DNA of 64,000 bases from CAVQNQ01 sp964427655 (GCA_964427655.1 CAYRWE010000001.1:45289-109288), one strand, 5' to 3'; counted from the stretch's first letter, positions 41,978 through 51,366 are shown. Notes: generated from the sequence alone by a model not told the origin. Numbers and translations are program-made.

Positions 41978-44608
41978 CTATTGGGCGCCGCGAAAGGCGC
42001 CCGGCCACAGCGAATCGTAGACATTCCACCCGGTGGCGTCCCGCTGCGTATCCGCATCCCGGAAGGCCGCATCGTCGCTAGGGATAGCCGACTCCGGGAT
42101 CTGCGGCACCAGGCTGCGCGTATCGTCCCAGGAGATGACCGTGTTGTCCCAGCCCGCTCCCTCCGCGGCATTCACGCCGGAAAGTCCGAATAGCCGCTGC
42201 AGCATGAGATCCGGGCTGGTCCACGACGCGCGGATGCTTTCGAGCGTCGCGGCCTGCGGCGCGGGCATGGAGGCCGGGCTGAAGGCCGGCCGCGGCTCGC
42301 AAACCATCAGCGGCGGGATGATCCGTTGGGTAAACTTCCCGGGATCCCGTTCCCGCAGCACGGCATCGAAGGCCGTCTCGTCCCGCTGGCAGCCCCGCAC
42401 GCTTCGATACGTTTCCAGGCGCGCCTCGGCATTCTCGGCCGCGCCTAAATCCACCCATCCCAGGGCCACCGGATCGGCCACGGTTTGCGCATCGGCCGGC
42501 TTCGCGCCGAGGAGCGCCAGATGCGCGGAGGCGCGTGCGCATCCGTCCGCGGCCGCTTCCTTCAGGTGAATCGCCGCCAGGGAATCCAGGCCGCGCCGGT
42601 GCAGCACCCACCCCAGCACGTCGTCGACGGACGCGCTTTCCGGCGCCAACTCCCGCGCCTCCTGGGCGAGGTTCAGAGCCTCTTCCGGTTGGCCGAGATG
42701 CTCGGCCAGCAGATAAGCCAGGTTGTGGAGCGCCGGCACGAACTGTGCGTCGGCTTCCAGCACCTTGCGGTAACACTCCGCCGCGGCTGTGTATTTGGCT
42801 TGCATCTGCCGCGCGGCCCCCAGCAGGAAGAGCGCGCCTGTCTCGCCGCTTCCCGCCGCCACGTCCGCCAGGCGTTCTTCCGCCCGCGTCGCGAGCCCAC
42901 TGCGCAGTTCCGCCCGCGCCATGGCGATCTCGAGCTCGGGTTCGCGCTGGCCTGCGGTCGTCGCGGCCCGCAGTACCTCCAGGGCCGCCGGCGCACGTCC
43001 GGCCGCCAGCAACAGGTCGCCCAGAAAGGTCCCTTTGTCCGCGTGCCGGCGCACCTCGCGGATAGCCGCGTCCACGCCGCCTTCCAGGAAGCCCACGCGC
43101 GCTGCCAGCAGCAGAGCCCGCGTATCGGCGGAATTGGCCGCCAGCACCTCGTCGACGATCCGGCCGGCTCCCCGGCGGTCGCCCCGTTCCAGCCGCCACA
43201 CGGCTTCCGGAACGCGCAGGGCGCTCACCTCGCGCGGGCTGGCGGCCTTGACCTCAGCGCCGAACCGCTCCCGGTCGCCCATTGCCAGAAGCACCCAGGC
43301 GCGCGCACCCCGCATGGCCGGAGAAGTGCGCTGTTCGGCCGGCGCGCTCTCCAGCGTTTCCAGCGCCACATCGGGAGCCCGCGCGGCCACGCGGTAACGC
43401 GCCAATTCCAAGCGCGCAGGCAGAAACGCCGCATCCCGCCGCAGCGCCTCGCTGAGTTCCCCGACGGCGCTGCGCACCTCCCCTCGCCGCAGCAGCACCG
43501 CCGCGTGCAGGTAGTGCGCCTGGGCCGCTTCGGGACGCAGCCGCAGGGCCGTCAAGACGCCCACCTCCGCCTCCCCGGTGCGGCCGTCTCCGAGATCGAA
43601 GAGCGCCTTCTCGATGAGCGCGTCGAAACCGGGCTCGCGTTTCCCGGCAGCCGCGCGCAGCATCCCTTCGGCATCCGCTTCGCGCCCGGCCGCCAGGTAT
43701 GCGCCCAGCAGGTTCGCGCGCAGCGACGGGTCGTCCGGATCGAGCCTGTGCAGGCGCTCGAATTCCGCCGCCGCCAGGCCGGTCTGGCCGCTTTCGAGCA
43801 GGAACAACCCGTACGACGCGCGGTAGCGACGGCCCGGCAGATCCGCCAGCGCCCGGTACGCCGCGCCCGCCTCGGCCATACGGTTGCGGCCGGCCTCGAG
43901 GGCCGCCAGATCGAGCAGGGCCTTGGCGTTGAGCGGATCCCGCCGGAGCACGCCGCGCAGCTTGCCGGCGGCTTCATCCAGCCGTCCAGCCACTATGTGA
44001 AACTCGGCCAGCGCGATGATGGCGTCCGCATCGCCACCTTGCGCCGCCGTGCCCAGCAGGGCCTCGGCGCCGCGCGCATCGCCGGACACCATTTTCATTT
44101 GCGCCAGGGTGATCGACGAATAGAGCCGCTCCGGGTGGGATGGCAGGGCCTGCTCCAGGCGGCGCTCGGCGGCTTCGTGCGCGCCCAGTTTCCAATCCAC
44201 GATGGCCAGGGCCGTCACCGCGGCGGCGTCGCCCGGCAGTTGCGCCACCGCTTGCAAGAGCTTATCGCGCGCACCCGCCAGAACTTTGCGATCGCCGCTG
44301 GTGGCCATCAGTTCGCCCAGCTTAGCCACCGCGCGCCAGTCGTCGGGCCGCAACTGGATCGCGCGGATCAGCGCCTCGCCCCCCACGCGGCTATTGCCGA
44401 TCGCCAGGTTGGCCGCCGCTAGTTGGTAATAGGCTTCTTCGTCGAGAGGCGCGGCGGCGATGGCCCGGCGGAAGTTCACGACCGCCTCAGGCACCTTGCG
44501 CTCCGCCAGAAGCTTCTCCCCCCGCTCCACCAGCCGGTGCGCGTCGGGGCGCGCGCAGCCGCACGCCGCGGCCAGCGCGAGGGCCAGCAGCGCGGTTCCC
44601 CGGCGCAT
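41978..44608 (-). CDS. TPR-repeat lipoprotein of the PEP-CTERM/XrtA system (PrsT-like)
   Basis: The 876-residue protein starts at ATG 44608 with a lipoprotein signal (LLALALAAACGCARPD). Nearly the whole chain is made of tetratricopeptide repeats (for example EAYYQLAAANLAIGNSRVGGEAL and ALHNLAYLLAEHLGQPEEALNLA). The last 160 residues are not TPR and contain three tryptophan-rich turns. TPR lipoproteins of this size are regular members of exosortase loci, probably as scaffolds on the periplasmic side. It follows the barrel gene's strand but lies upstream of it. Confidence 0.8.
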   Translation of the reverse strand: MRRGTALLALALAAACGCARPDAHRLVERGEKLLAERKVPEAVVNFRRAIAAAPLDEEAYYQLAAANLAIGNSRVGGEALIRAIQLRPDDWRAVAKLGELMATSGDRKVLAGARDKLLQAVAQLPGDAAAVTALAIVDWKLGAHEAAERRLEQALPSHPERLYSSITLAQMKMVSGDARGAEALLGTAAQGGDADAIIALAEFHIVAGRLDEAAGKLRGVLRRDPLNAKALLDLAALEAGRNRMAEAGAAYRALADLPGRRYRASYGLFLLESGQTGLAAAEFERLHRLDPDDPSLRANLLGAYLAAGREADAEGMLRAAAGKREPGFDALIEKALFDLGDGRTGEAEVGVLTALRLRPEAAQAHYLHAAVLLRRGEVRSAVGELSEALRRDAAFLPARLELARYRVAARAPDVALETLESAPAEQRTSPAMRGARAWVLLAMGDRERFGAEVKAASPREVSALRVPEAVWRLERGDRRGAGRIVDEVLAANSADTRALLLAARVGFLEGGVDAAIREVRRHADKGTFLGDLLLAAGRAPAALEVLRAATTAGQREPELEIAMARAELRSGLATRAEERLADVAAGSGETGALFLLGAARQMQAKYTAAAECYRKVLEADAQFVPALHNLAYLLAEHLGQPEEALNLAQEARELAPESASVDDVLGWVLHRRGLDSLAAIHLKEAAADGCARASAHLALLGAKPADAQTVADPVALGWVDLGAAENAEARLETYRSVRGCQRDETAFDAVLRERDPGKFTQRIIPPLMVCEPRPAFSPASMPAPQAATLESIRASWTSPDLMLQRLFGLSGVNAAEGAGWDNTVISWDDTRSLVPQIPESAIPSDDAAFRDADTQRDATGWNVYDSLWPGAFRGAQ

Positions 44609-44609
44609 T

Positions 44610-44943
44610 TTATAGGCGGACAATATTGGCCGCGCGAACGCCTTTGAGGGCATTGCGGGTATCCACTACCAGGCGGGCCTTGCGCGCGATGGCGATGTAA
44701 GTCCACCTGCGCGTGATTCGGCGACGATCGCCGCGCAATCGGCCTCCGCCGCGGCGCGCTCCGGATCCTCGCTCACGCACTCGCCCACTTGCTCGTTTGC
44801 ACGTCGATGCCAGTAACTTCGAATCCGGCTTGGGCGAACTCCATGGCCAGGGGCAGCCCCACATATCCCAAGCCCACGATACCCCCACGAGCAGTCTTGG
44901 CTTCTATCTTCTTTGTAAGTCGTTCTGAATAAGGATACGGCAT
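44610..44943 (-). pseudogene. collapsed UDP-N-acetylglucosamine 6-dehydrogenase (wbpA/wecC type)
   Basis: A frame from ATG 44943 encodes MPYPYSERLTKKIEAK and then the dinucleotide-binding start of nucleotide-sugar dehydrogenases, GIVGLGYVGLPLAMEF, and stops at 44773 after 56 residues. In the other two frames the C-terminal end of the same family follows (EADCAAIVAES, then ARLVVDTRNALKG and NIVRL up to the stop at 44610). The whole middle, including the catalytic cysteine, is missing. An intact enzyme has about 430 residues. The pathway at 20-24 kb needs this activity, so it must be supplied from outside the window. Confidence 0.8.
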
Positions 44944-45022
44944 CGCCGGCTGAAGACATCGATGCTCCGGAACAGCACGCGGCGGGCCACCGGCCGCGAG
45001 GCACCCGATTCAAGCGCGCCGA

Positions 45023-46486
45023 TCAGAACGCCAGGCCCGATCCGGCCGTCATGACTTTGAGCGGCTCCTCGGCTTCGGCGGGCAGCGCGGCCATTTTATC
45101 CTCGATCCCCAGTTTCTTCATTTTGTACAGCAGCGCTTTGTAATCGATCTTGAGCAGAGCGGCCGCCTTCTTGCGGTTCCAGCGGGACGAAGCCAGGGCC
45201 GCCAGAATAGCCTCGGTCTCGGCCTGGTGCTTGGCCCGCGTGACCTGCTCCAGAATGGGCGCGCTCGCCTCGGCCGGCTCGAATTGCGCCGGCAGTTCCA
45301 GCAGCGGAGCAGCGGTCATGGCCTTGCGCGCCGCCCGCGCGGTCAGCTCGCGCGCGATCAGCCCCGCATCCTGCAGCACCAGCAGCTTGCGCACGCAGTT
45401 TTCCAGCTCGCGCACATTGCCCGGCCAGTCGTGCACCAGCAGCGCCTGTTGCAAAGCCGGCGTGATCTCCGGACACGGGCCGTCGCTGCCGGCGTATTTC
45501 TGCATCAGAAGTTCGGCCAGCCCGAGGATGTCTTCCTTGCGCTCGCGCAGCGGCGGCACATGCAGCGTGACCACGTTGAGCCGGTAATAGAGATCCTGGC
45601 GGAACTGGTTGGTGGCAATGGCCTTCTCCAGATCCTTGTGGGTAGCGGCGATGACCCGGACATCCACATGCAAGGTCTCCCGGCCGCCCAGCCGCTGGAA
45701 TTCGTGATCCTGCAAAACCTGCAGCAGCTTGGCCTGGAGCTTGAAATCCATGTCGCCGATTTCATCCAGCAACAGAGTGCCGCCGTCGGCGATTTCAAAC
45801 ATGCCGGGCTTGCGCTGGAAGGCGCCCGTGAAGGCCCCCCGCTCGTAGCCGAACAGCTCGCTCTCCACCAGCTCGGAAGGCAGCGCGGCGCAGTTGAGCT
45901 TCATGAAGGGCCGGTTGGCTCGCTTGGAATGCGCGTGTATGTGGCGCGCCAGAACCTCCTTGCCCGAACCGGTCTCTCCCTGAATGAGCACCGGCGCCGC
46001 GGAAGCCCCCACCTGCGCGGCCATGGCGTACAACTCCTGCACCGCGGCGCTCCACTTCGAGGGAGCGATCTCCTTTCCCTTCCAGCCCGCCTTGAGCACG
46101 CCCGGCCGGCGGTCCAAAGCATTGCGGATGGCGATACGCAGCTCTTCATGCCCCAGCGGTTTGCCCAGAAAATCGGTGGCCCCGCACTTCATGGCCTCGA
46201 CGATCCGCCCCGTGGTGGAAGATCCCGAAAGCATGATCACCGGCAACTGCCGGTCCCTGGCGCGGATTTCGCGCAGCGTCTGTATGCCGTCTTTTTCCGG
46301 CATCAGAACGTCCAGCAGCACGGCCGTGAGGCCGCTATTGGCGGACAGACAGTCGAGCGCTTCGTTTCCGTTCTCCGCCAGTTCCACGCTAAATCCCTGG
46401 TATCGTAGAGCCGCCGCCACAAAACCCCGCGATTCGGCCTCGTCGTCGGCTACAAGTATCGTTCGTCCCTGATTTTCCGTACCCAT
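45023..46486 (-). CDS. prsR: sigma-54-dependent response regulator (NtrC/PrsR-like), copy 1
   Basis: The 487-residue protein has a receiver domain (acidic pocket DDE at 14-16, phospho-acceptor Asp59 in LLDVLMP), an AAA+ domain with Walker A GETGSGKE, the sigma-54 contact loop GAFTGA and Walker B LLLDEIGDMD, and a C-terminal Fis-type helix-turn-helix (RWNRKKAAALLKIDYKALLYK). It should bind upstream sites and open sigma-54 promoters. It starts directly after the histidine kinase stop, its likely partner. PrsR is the regulator name used in PEP-CTERM loci. Confidence 0.9.
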   Translation of the reverse strand: MGTENQGRTILVADDEAESRGFVAAALRYQGFSVELAENGNEALDCLSANSGLTAVLLDVLMPEKDGIQTLREIRARDRQLPVIMLSGSSTTGRIVEAMKCGATDFLGKPLGHEELRIAIRNALDRRPGVLKAGWKGKEIAPSKWSAAVQELYAMAAQVGASAAPVLIQGETGSGKEVLARHIHAHSKRANRPFMKLNCAALPSELVESELFGYERGAFTGAFQRKPGMFEIADGGTLLLDEIGDMDFKLQAKLLQVLQDHEFQRLGGRETLHVDVRVIAATHKDLEKAIATNQFRQDLYYRLNVVTLHVPPLRERKEDILGLAELLMQKYAGSDGPCPEITPALQQALLVHDWPGNVRELENCVRKLLVLQDAGLIARELTARAARKAMTAAPLLELPAQFEPAEASAPILEQVTRAKHQAETEAILAALASSRWNRKKAAALLKIDYKALLYKMKKLGIEDKMAALPAEAEEPLKVMTAGSGLAF

Positions 46487-47743
46487 TTATGCCGCACCTT
46501 TCGCTTGACAGCTACCCGCCACCGCGTCCTTCGATGCGCGGCCGCGACTCTCCGATTCGAACGGAAGGACAAACGACACGGCCGGTCCCCCCTCCCGATT
46601 CTCCGCCCAGATTCTGCCTTGATGCCTCTCGACGATCGACTTGCAAATGGCCAGTCCCAATCCGCTTCCCGCGCTGGCCTCCCCCGTCCCATACGTGGCG
46701 TACTCTTCGAAGATCCGGTCCAGCCGGTCGGCGGGTATCGCCGGCCCCAAGTTCCAGATATCCACCCGATACGCGTTGGGTTCCGCTTTCATCCCCGTTC
46801 GCCGGTCGCCCTGCGCCCCTTGGGCGGGCCCCCCGAGGCCAGCCGGCACGCCGTAGCGCCGGTCCCAAAAGAAAGGATATCCGGCCAGCTCGATACGCCC
46901 GTCCTTGGGCGTGAAGCGGCAGGCATTCTCGAAAAGATTCAGCGCCACCTGCTCGATCTGCTCGCGCTCGAAAGCCAATGGGCGCGGGGCAGACGCCAGG
47001 TTCATGCTGACCTGGATGCGCCGGCTCGCGGCCAGCGGCTGGATTTCGTGCAGCGCCTGCTCCAGGGGCAGCCGGATCTCGGCGCGCTCAGCTTTGGGCG
47101 CCTTGGGCGCGCGCTCGCCGGTGCTCAGCTCGAACATCGCCGCGGTCATGCGCGAGAGGCGCTTCAGGCTGGCCTGAATCCGGCTCAGCACTCCCCGCTG
47201 ATCGGGCGCCAGCGGGCCCAGCGCCTCATCCAGCAGCAGGCCGCAGTACCCATTGGCAGCCATCAGCGGGGCGCGGAAATCGTGCACCGTCTTGGCTATG
47301 AAATCCGTGCGCGCCCGGTCGTATTCCTGCAGCCGGAGGTTGGCCTCCATAAGCCATCCGAGCAGCTCATCGCGATCCCGCCGCAGGCCCTCCACGCTCC
47401 CCGCGGCCCGCGCCTGGCCCAGCCATGCTCCCAGCGCCGCCTTCGTAACCGGCTTGAGAACCACCGCCGCTCCGGCGAAGCACTCCGCCCCCGCCGCCGC
47501 CAACTCCCTGCGATCGATCACCAATAGATGCCAGTGCGCGGTCTTGGATTCCGGCCGCCAGGAACGCTCTAATCCCGGCTGGTAGCTCCAAATGAAAATC
47601 TCCCCCTCCGGCGCATCCCTCTCCGTTTCGGCCCACGCCACTTCGTAGGTGTTTCCGTTCTCGGCCACGATCTCCCGGCACATCCGATAGAGCCGCCGGT
47701 CGTCTCCCACCAATACGATTCTAGGCGCTTCCCTTTCTAGCAT
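46487..47743 (-). CDS. cytoplasmic hybrid-like histidine kinase
   Basis: The 418-residue protein has no membrane segment. Residues 1-110 have a receiver-like fold without the usual phospho-acceptor aspartate (EIFIWSYQP at that strand) but with a lysine in VVLKPVTK, so it looks like a pseudo-receiver. The HisKA phospho-acceptor is His154 (TVHDFRAPL); the ATPase domain has the N-box FENACRF and GSGLGLAICKSI. Known PrsK kinases of exosortase loci are membrane proteins, so this is a different type. It is immediately upstream of, and probably pairs with, the regulator at 45023. Confidence 0.85.
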   Translation of the reverse strand: MLEREAPRIVLVGDDRRLYRMCREIVAENGNTYEVAWAETERDAPEGEIFIWSYQPGLERSWRPESKTAHWHLLVIDRRELAAAGAECFAGAAVVLKPVTKAALGAWLGQARAAGSVEGLRRDRDELLGWLMEANLRLQEYDRARTDFIAKTVHDFRAPLMAANGYCGLLLDEALGPLAPDQRGVLSRIQASLKRLSRMTAAMFELSTGERAPKAPKAERAEIRLPLEQALHEIQPLAASRRIQVSMNLASAPRPLAFEREQIEQVALNLFENACRFTPKDGRIELAGYPFFWDRRYGVPAGLGGPAQGAQGDRRTGMKAEPNAYRVDIWNLGPAIPADRLDRIFEEYATYGTGEASAGSGLGLAICKSIVERHQGRIWAENREGGPAVSFVLPFESESRGRASKDAVAGSCQAKGAA

Positions 47744-48128
47744 CGCCTCTCCTCAGACAGCAAGCCATTCAACGTGAACTGGAATGGAAATTCGTCCCAA
47801 ACTCTCGGTCTGTTCCGGCTGGAACAGCGATGCGATGGCATCCACAACTTAGTTGGATTTAATCGCCATTTATAGGACAAGCTTAGCGCATACCGACACG
47901 TTGTCAATAGAAAGTCCCACAGGTTAGTACCGTTACCGCGTGAAAACGACAAAGACTTGGTGCGAATGACAACTTCCCGCCTCTTTCCGCCGCCGCTGGG
48001 CTTGTTACAACTCGCGGATGCCGCCGCGGCGGCGTGGCCCCACAAATGCGCTGTGGCACCGCGCGGGCGGCTATGCCACTACCGGTTGCGCCGTTCGCTC
48101 CGGCCATCATGCCGCCAGCCGCCGACAG
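47744..48128. other. divergent intergenic region between histidine kinase and PilZ genes
   Basis: I see no gene in these 385 bases. A TTGACA hexamer on the minus strand (47902-47907) lacks a -10 box at a useful distance. No sigma-54 pattern is found for either neighbour. Confidence 0.4.
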
Positions 48129-48461
48129 ATGACACAGAGAGCGCCCACCGAGCGAAGGAAGCGGATGCGGCTGGAGTTGCATTGGTCCGTTCGTCTCCGA
48201 AAACCCGGGTCCGGCATGGAGGCGCAGGCCGAAACCAGCAATATCAGCAGCGAAGGATTCTACTGTACCTTGAAGCAGTCACTTACTCCCGGCCAGACCG
48301 TCGATTGCGCCATTGGGATTCCGGCGCCCGCTTCTCCCAACCGGCAGCACTACGTGAACTGCCAGTGCACGGTCCTCCGCGTCGAGCGTCTAAGTGACGA
48401 GTCATTCGGAATAGCTTGCCGCATCGACGACTATTCGCTATCTCCGGGAATAATCGAGTAA
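48129..48461 (+). CDS. PilZ-domain protein
   Basis: The 110-residue protein contains the c-di-GMP-binding PilZ signatures: an arginine cluster ERRKRMR near the start (RxxxR) and TSNISSEGF as the [DN]xSxxG loop. A stand-alone PilZ domain normally relays c-di-GMP levels to a partner by protein contact. Its place in an exopolysaccharide locus suggests control of synthesis or export. ATG 48129 is chosen because it starts directly before the arginine cluster; an upstream in-frame ATG at 48018 would add a non-PilZ stretch. Confidence 0.75.
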   Translation: MTQRAPTERRKRMRLELHWSVRLRKPGSGMEAQAETSNISSEGFYCTLKQSLTPGQTVDCAIGIPAPASPNRQHYVNCQCTVLRVERLSDESFGIACRIDDYSLSPGIIE

Positions 48462-48811
48462 CTATCCGGACTCGCGGCGGCAGCCTGTTACAGCAGCCGG
48501 GCTTCGGTCGTTTTTAGGTGCATTTACTGTAGCAGCGCGGCGCCTGTTTTGCCTAGTACCTTTTGTATGGAGAGACCCATCTATTCCGCCCGTTTGTTCG
48601 CGATACGACAGGCCCCCGAACCCGTGCGCCTGCGCCAAGGCGCCGAAGCGGTCGGCAGGAAGATTCAAAAAAATGGCACAATATCCCACGCTCTCCCCGG
48701 AAACCCGCTGCGGCGCGGCGCATGCCGCTTCTGGAATGGCGAGATGCCGCCTTTAAATGGCCCGATTTGGCGTTTATGCGGCCTTAACCCGCGCGCGAAC
48801 GGCCGGCTCTG
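48462..48811. other. intergenic region upstream of the polysaccharide export gene
   Basis: No convincing gene is present; short frames here have no domain pattern or ribosome site. The stretch holds several poly-A and ATGGC runs but no match to TGG-N8-TTGC other than the weaker site directly downstream at 48812. Confidence 0.35.
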
Positions 48812-48827
48812 TGGTCTTGAACGTGCA
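48812..48827 (+). promoter_or_regulatory. possible sigma-54 promoter for the polysaccharide export gene
   Basis: TGGTCTTGAACGTGCA has GG and GC at the sigma-54 distance but GTGC instead of TTGC. It lies 27 bases before ATG 48854, which leaves only about 15 bases of leader including the GAGGT ribosome site at 48841-48845. It is the weakest member of the set. Confidence 0.35.
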
Positions 48828-48853
48828 AACCGCATGGCTTCGCGAGGTGTGCG

Positions 48854-49456
48854 ATGACTTGTCGCCCGGTCACATTAATTTTGTTCGGCGCGCTGGCGGG
48901 AGCCGGCTGGGCCGCGCCCGAGGACGCTCCCACGGCGCCCGTGGTGCCAGCCAAGAGCGTGGTCTCGCCGCAATACCGCATCGGTGCCGGCGATGTTCTG
49001 CAGGTGATCGTCTGGAAAGAGCAGGACGCCACGGTCCCTGGCGTGGTGGTGCGCGCGGATGGCAGAATCGCGCTGCCGTTCGTCAAGGAGATTAACGTCT
49101 TGGGGCTTACGCCCGCCCAGGCGGAAGGCGCCATTACGGACCGCCTGAAGCCGTTCATCAACGACCCCGATGTCACCGTCATCGTACGCGAAGTGCACAG
49201 CAAGCGCATTTATATGGTCGGCGCGGTCAAGCACGAAGGCGTCATCGACCTGAAGTACCCCATGACCGTGCTGCAGGCTCTCAGCGAAGCCGGCGGCCTG
49301 ACCGATTTCGCCAAGCGCAAAAAGATCTACGTCCTGCGCAATCAGATCAACGGCCAGCAGGTTAAGCTCTATTTCAACTACGACGAAGTAATTCACGGAC
49401 AGAATATGGCGCAGAATATCCAGGTGGCACCGGACGACACCGTCGTCGTCCCGTAG
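48854..49456 (+). CDS. Wza-type polysaccharide export lipoprotein/periplasmic protein
   Basis: The 200-residue protein has a signal peptide (LILFGALAGAGWA) and then the polysaccharide-export domain (YRIGAGDVLQVIVWKE, GLTPAQAEGAITDRL) followed by one SLBB-like unit (VGAVKHEGVIDLKYPMTVLQAL). The size is that of the short exporters in exosortase loci, without the C-terminal outer-membrane helix of E. coli Wza, which suits a partnership with the separate outer-membrane barrel at 40346. It is followed by the second NtrC-type regulator. Confidence 0.85.
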   Translation: MTCRPVTLILFGALAGAGWAAPEDAPTAPVVPAKSVVSPQYRIGAGDVLQVIVWKEQDATVPGVVVRADGRIALPFVKEINVLGLTPAQAEGAITDRLKPFINDPDVTVIVREVHSKRIYMVGAVKHEGVIDLKYPMTVLQALSEAGGLTDFAKRKKIYVLRNQINGQQVKLYFNYDEVIHGQNMAQNIQVAPDDTVVVP

Positions 49457-49533
49457 TAAGTTCCGCGATCTCGGGCGCGGGCCTTCCCCGTGAATGTGAG
49501 GGCTGGGCGGTGAGGATCGGCAGTTGGGGGGCT

Positions 49534-50982
49534 ATGTTGGCAGAGGAAAAAGAGCGGCTCGTTCTGGTGGCCGAGGACGATGCGGAAATTCGCGGCTACC
49601 TCGAGATGGCTTTGCGCTGTGAGGGCTATGGCGTCGAAGCCGTCGCGGACGGCGAAGAAGCCTTGAACTGCTTCGCCATGGGCATGCCGATTTCCGCCGT
49701 GCTCCTGGACGTCATGCTCCCCCGGCGCGATGGTCTTCAGGTGCTGCGCGAACTCCGCAACAGTGGCCGCAGCCTGCCCGTGATCGTCATTTCCGGCTCG
49801 CCCTCTCCCGGCCTGGTGGTGGAGGCCATGCGTCTCGGCGCCAACGATTTTCTGGGCAAGCCCATCACTCCCGAAAGCCTTCGGCGTTCCCTGAAGGGAG
49901 TCTTCGGCGCGGACGAACCGGAGGCCGCGCCGGCCGTGGGCGCCGCCCCTCTCGGGCCTCTATTCTTCGGGCTCAGCCCGGCCATGCGCGACCTGCAGAG
50001 CCTGGTCAAGCTGGTGGCCCGCTCGGAAACGCCCGTCCTGATCCAGGGCGAAACCGGATCCGGCAAGGAGATGCTGGCCCGCCACATCCATGCCAATTCC
50101 GCGCGCGCCCAAAGGCCTTTCGTCAAACTCAACTGCGCCGCGCTGCCTTCGGAGCTAGTGGAAAGCGAGCTGTTCGGCTACGAGCGGGGGGCTTTCACGG
50201 GCGCGTTCCAGCGCAAGCCCGGCATGTTTGAAATCGCCGACGGCGGCACTCTGCTGCTGGATGAAATCGGCGACATGGATTTCAAGCTCCAGGCTAAGCT
50301 GCTGCAGGTTTTGCAGGATCACGAATTCCAGCGGCTGGGCGGCAAGGAAACCGTGCGCGTGGACGTGCGCGTGATCGCCGCCACCCACAACGACCTGGAA
50401 AAATCGATGGCCGCAGGCCTCTTCCGCCAGGATCTCTATTACCGGCTGAACGTGGTGGCGCTGCATGTCCCGCCGCTGCGCGAGCGCAAGGACGACATCA
50501 TCCCGCTGGCCGATTTCCTACTGGACAAGCACTCCACCGACGAGCTGGCTCCCGAGCTCACGCCCGCCCTCCAGCAGGCCCTCCTGATGCATCACTGGCC
50601 CGGAAACGTACGCGAGCTGGAGAACGTGATTCGCAAGCTCACCGTGATCCGCGACCCCGTCCTGATCGCGCACGAGCTGAGCTCGCGGTCGGCCCGCAAA
50701 GTCCTGGCCGCCCCGCCTGTATCCGAGGGGCCCCCGCGCCCCGCGCCGGCCGTGGACACCGCGCCCATTCTGGAGCAGGTCACGCGCGCCAAGCAGCAGG
50801 CCGAGACGGAAGCCATTCTGGCGGCTCTCAACACCACGCGCTGGAATCGCAAGAAGGCCGCAACCCTGCTCAAGATCGATTATAAAGCGCTGTTGTACAA
50901 AATGAAAAAACTTGGACTGGATGGCGGCTCGCCGCCTCTGGATCTGGTCAGAATCGCGAGCGCTGAAAGCGAGCGCTCCTGA
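49534..50982 (+). CDS. prsR: sigma-54-dependent response regulator (NtrC/PrsR-like), copy 2
   Basis: The 482-residue protein is a close paralogue of the regulator at 45023: receiver Asp59 in LLDVMLP, Walker A GETGSGKE, GAFTGA, LLLDEIGDMD, and a nearly identical Fis-type tail (RWNRKKAATLLKIDYKALLYK). The AAA+ cores are mostly identical, while the receivers differ more, which suggests that the two read different kinases but activate overlapping promoters. ATG 49534 follows a run of six G residues; GTG 49510 is an alternative. No kinase gene is adjacent. Confidence 0.9.
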   Translation: MLAEEKERLVLVAEDDAEIRGYLEMALRCEGYGVEAVADGEEALNCFAMGMPISAVLLDVMLPRRDGLQVLRELRNSGRSLPVIVISGSPSPGLVVEAMRLGANDFLGKPITPESLRRSLKGVFGADEPEAAPAVGAAPLGPLFFGLSPAMRDLQSLVKLVARSETPVLIQGETGSGKEMLARHIHANSARAQRPFVKLNCAALPSELVESELFGYERGAFTGAFQRKPGMFEIADGGTLLLDEIGDMDFKLQAKLLQVLQDHEFQRLGGKETVRVDVRVIAATHNDLEKSMAAGLFRQDLYYRLNVVALHVPPLRERKDDIIPLADFLLDKHSTDELAPELTPALQQALLMHHWPGNVRELENVIRKLTVIRDPVLIAHELSSRSARKVLAAPPVSEGPPRPAPAVDTAPILEQVTRAKQQAETEAILAALNTTRWNRKKAATLLKIDYKALLYKMKKLGLDGGSPPLDLVRIASAESERS

Positions 50983-50985
50983 CGT

Positions 50986-51366
50986 TCAGCCGATCTGGCG
51001 GCGCGGCGCCGTGTATTCGTACTCTAGATCCGCGTCCCGGCGCAAGGCCAGTTCGGTGCGGTTCTTGACCCCTAATTTTCGGAAAATATTATGCAGGTAT
51101 TCCTTAATGGTCCCTTCGGTGAGGCATAGTTCGGCCGCGATCTCTTTGTTGGCTTTGGCTTCACGCACCAGATCGACGATCTGGCGTTCGCGAAAAGACA
51201 GTTGCCGGGACACCATTTCGAGATTACTGCCAGCTTTGGGCTGACGGCAGCTTGGACAGGTATATTCCCGTCCCATGGCACCGAAGAGCCTGCCGCACCG
51301 CGCGCAACTCTTGGGGACCCGAATGATGGCCGGGCCTGTAAGGCTGATCACCCCTGAAATTCGCAT
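50986..51366 (-). CDS. LuxR-type transcription factor with N-terminal zinc ribbon
   Basis: The 126-residue protein has four cysteines in two CxxC pairs (Cys21, Cys24, Cys37, Cys40: CARC and CPSC), a likely zinc ribbon, and then a C-terminal GerE/LuxR helix-turn-helix (LSFRERQIVDLV, NKEIAAELCLTEGTIKEYLHNIF). There is no receiver or autoinducer domain. It converges on the regulator gene at 49534 with three bases between them. Its target is unknown. Confidence 0.8.
   Translation of the reverse strand: MRISGVISLTGPAIIRVPKSCARCGRLFGAMGREYTCPSCRQPKAGSNLEMVSRQLSFRERQIVDLVREAKANKEIAAELCLTEGTIKEYLHNIFRKLGVKNRTELALRRDADLEYEYTAPRRQIG

Noticed and set aside
47902..47907. Consensus -35 hexamer TTGACA on the minus strand before the histidine kinase gene
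   Set aside because: No -10-like hexamer lies 16-19 bases downstream, so no promoter is claimed.
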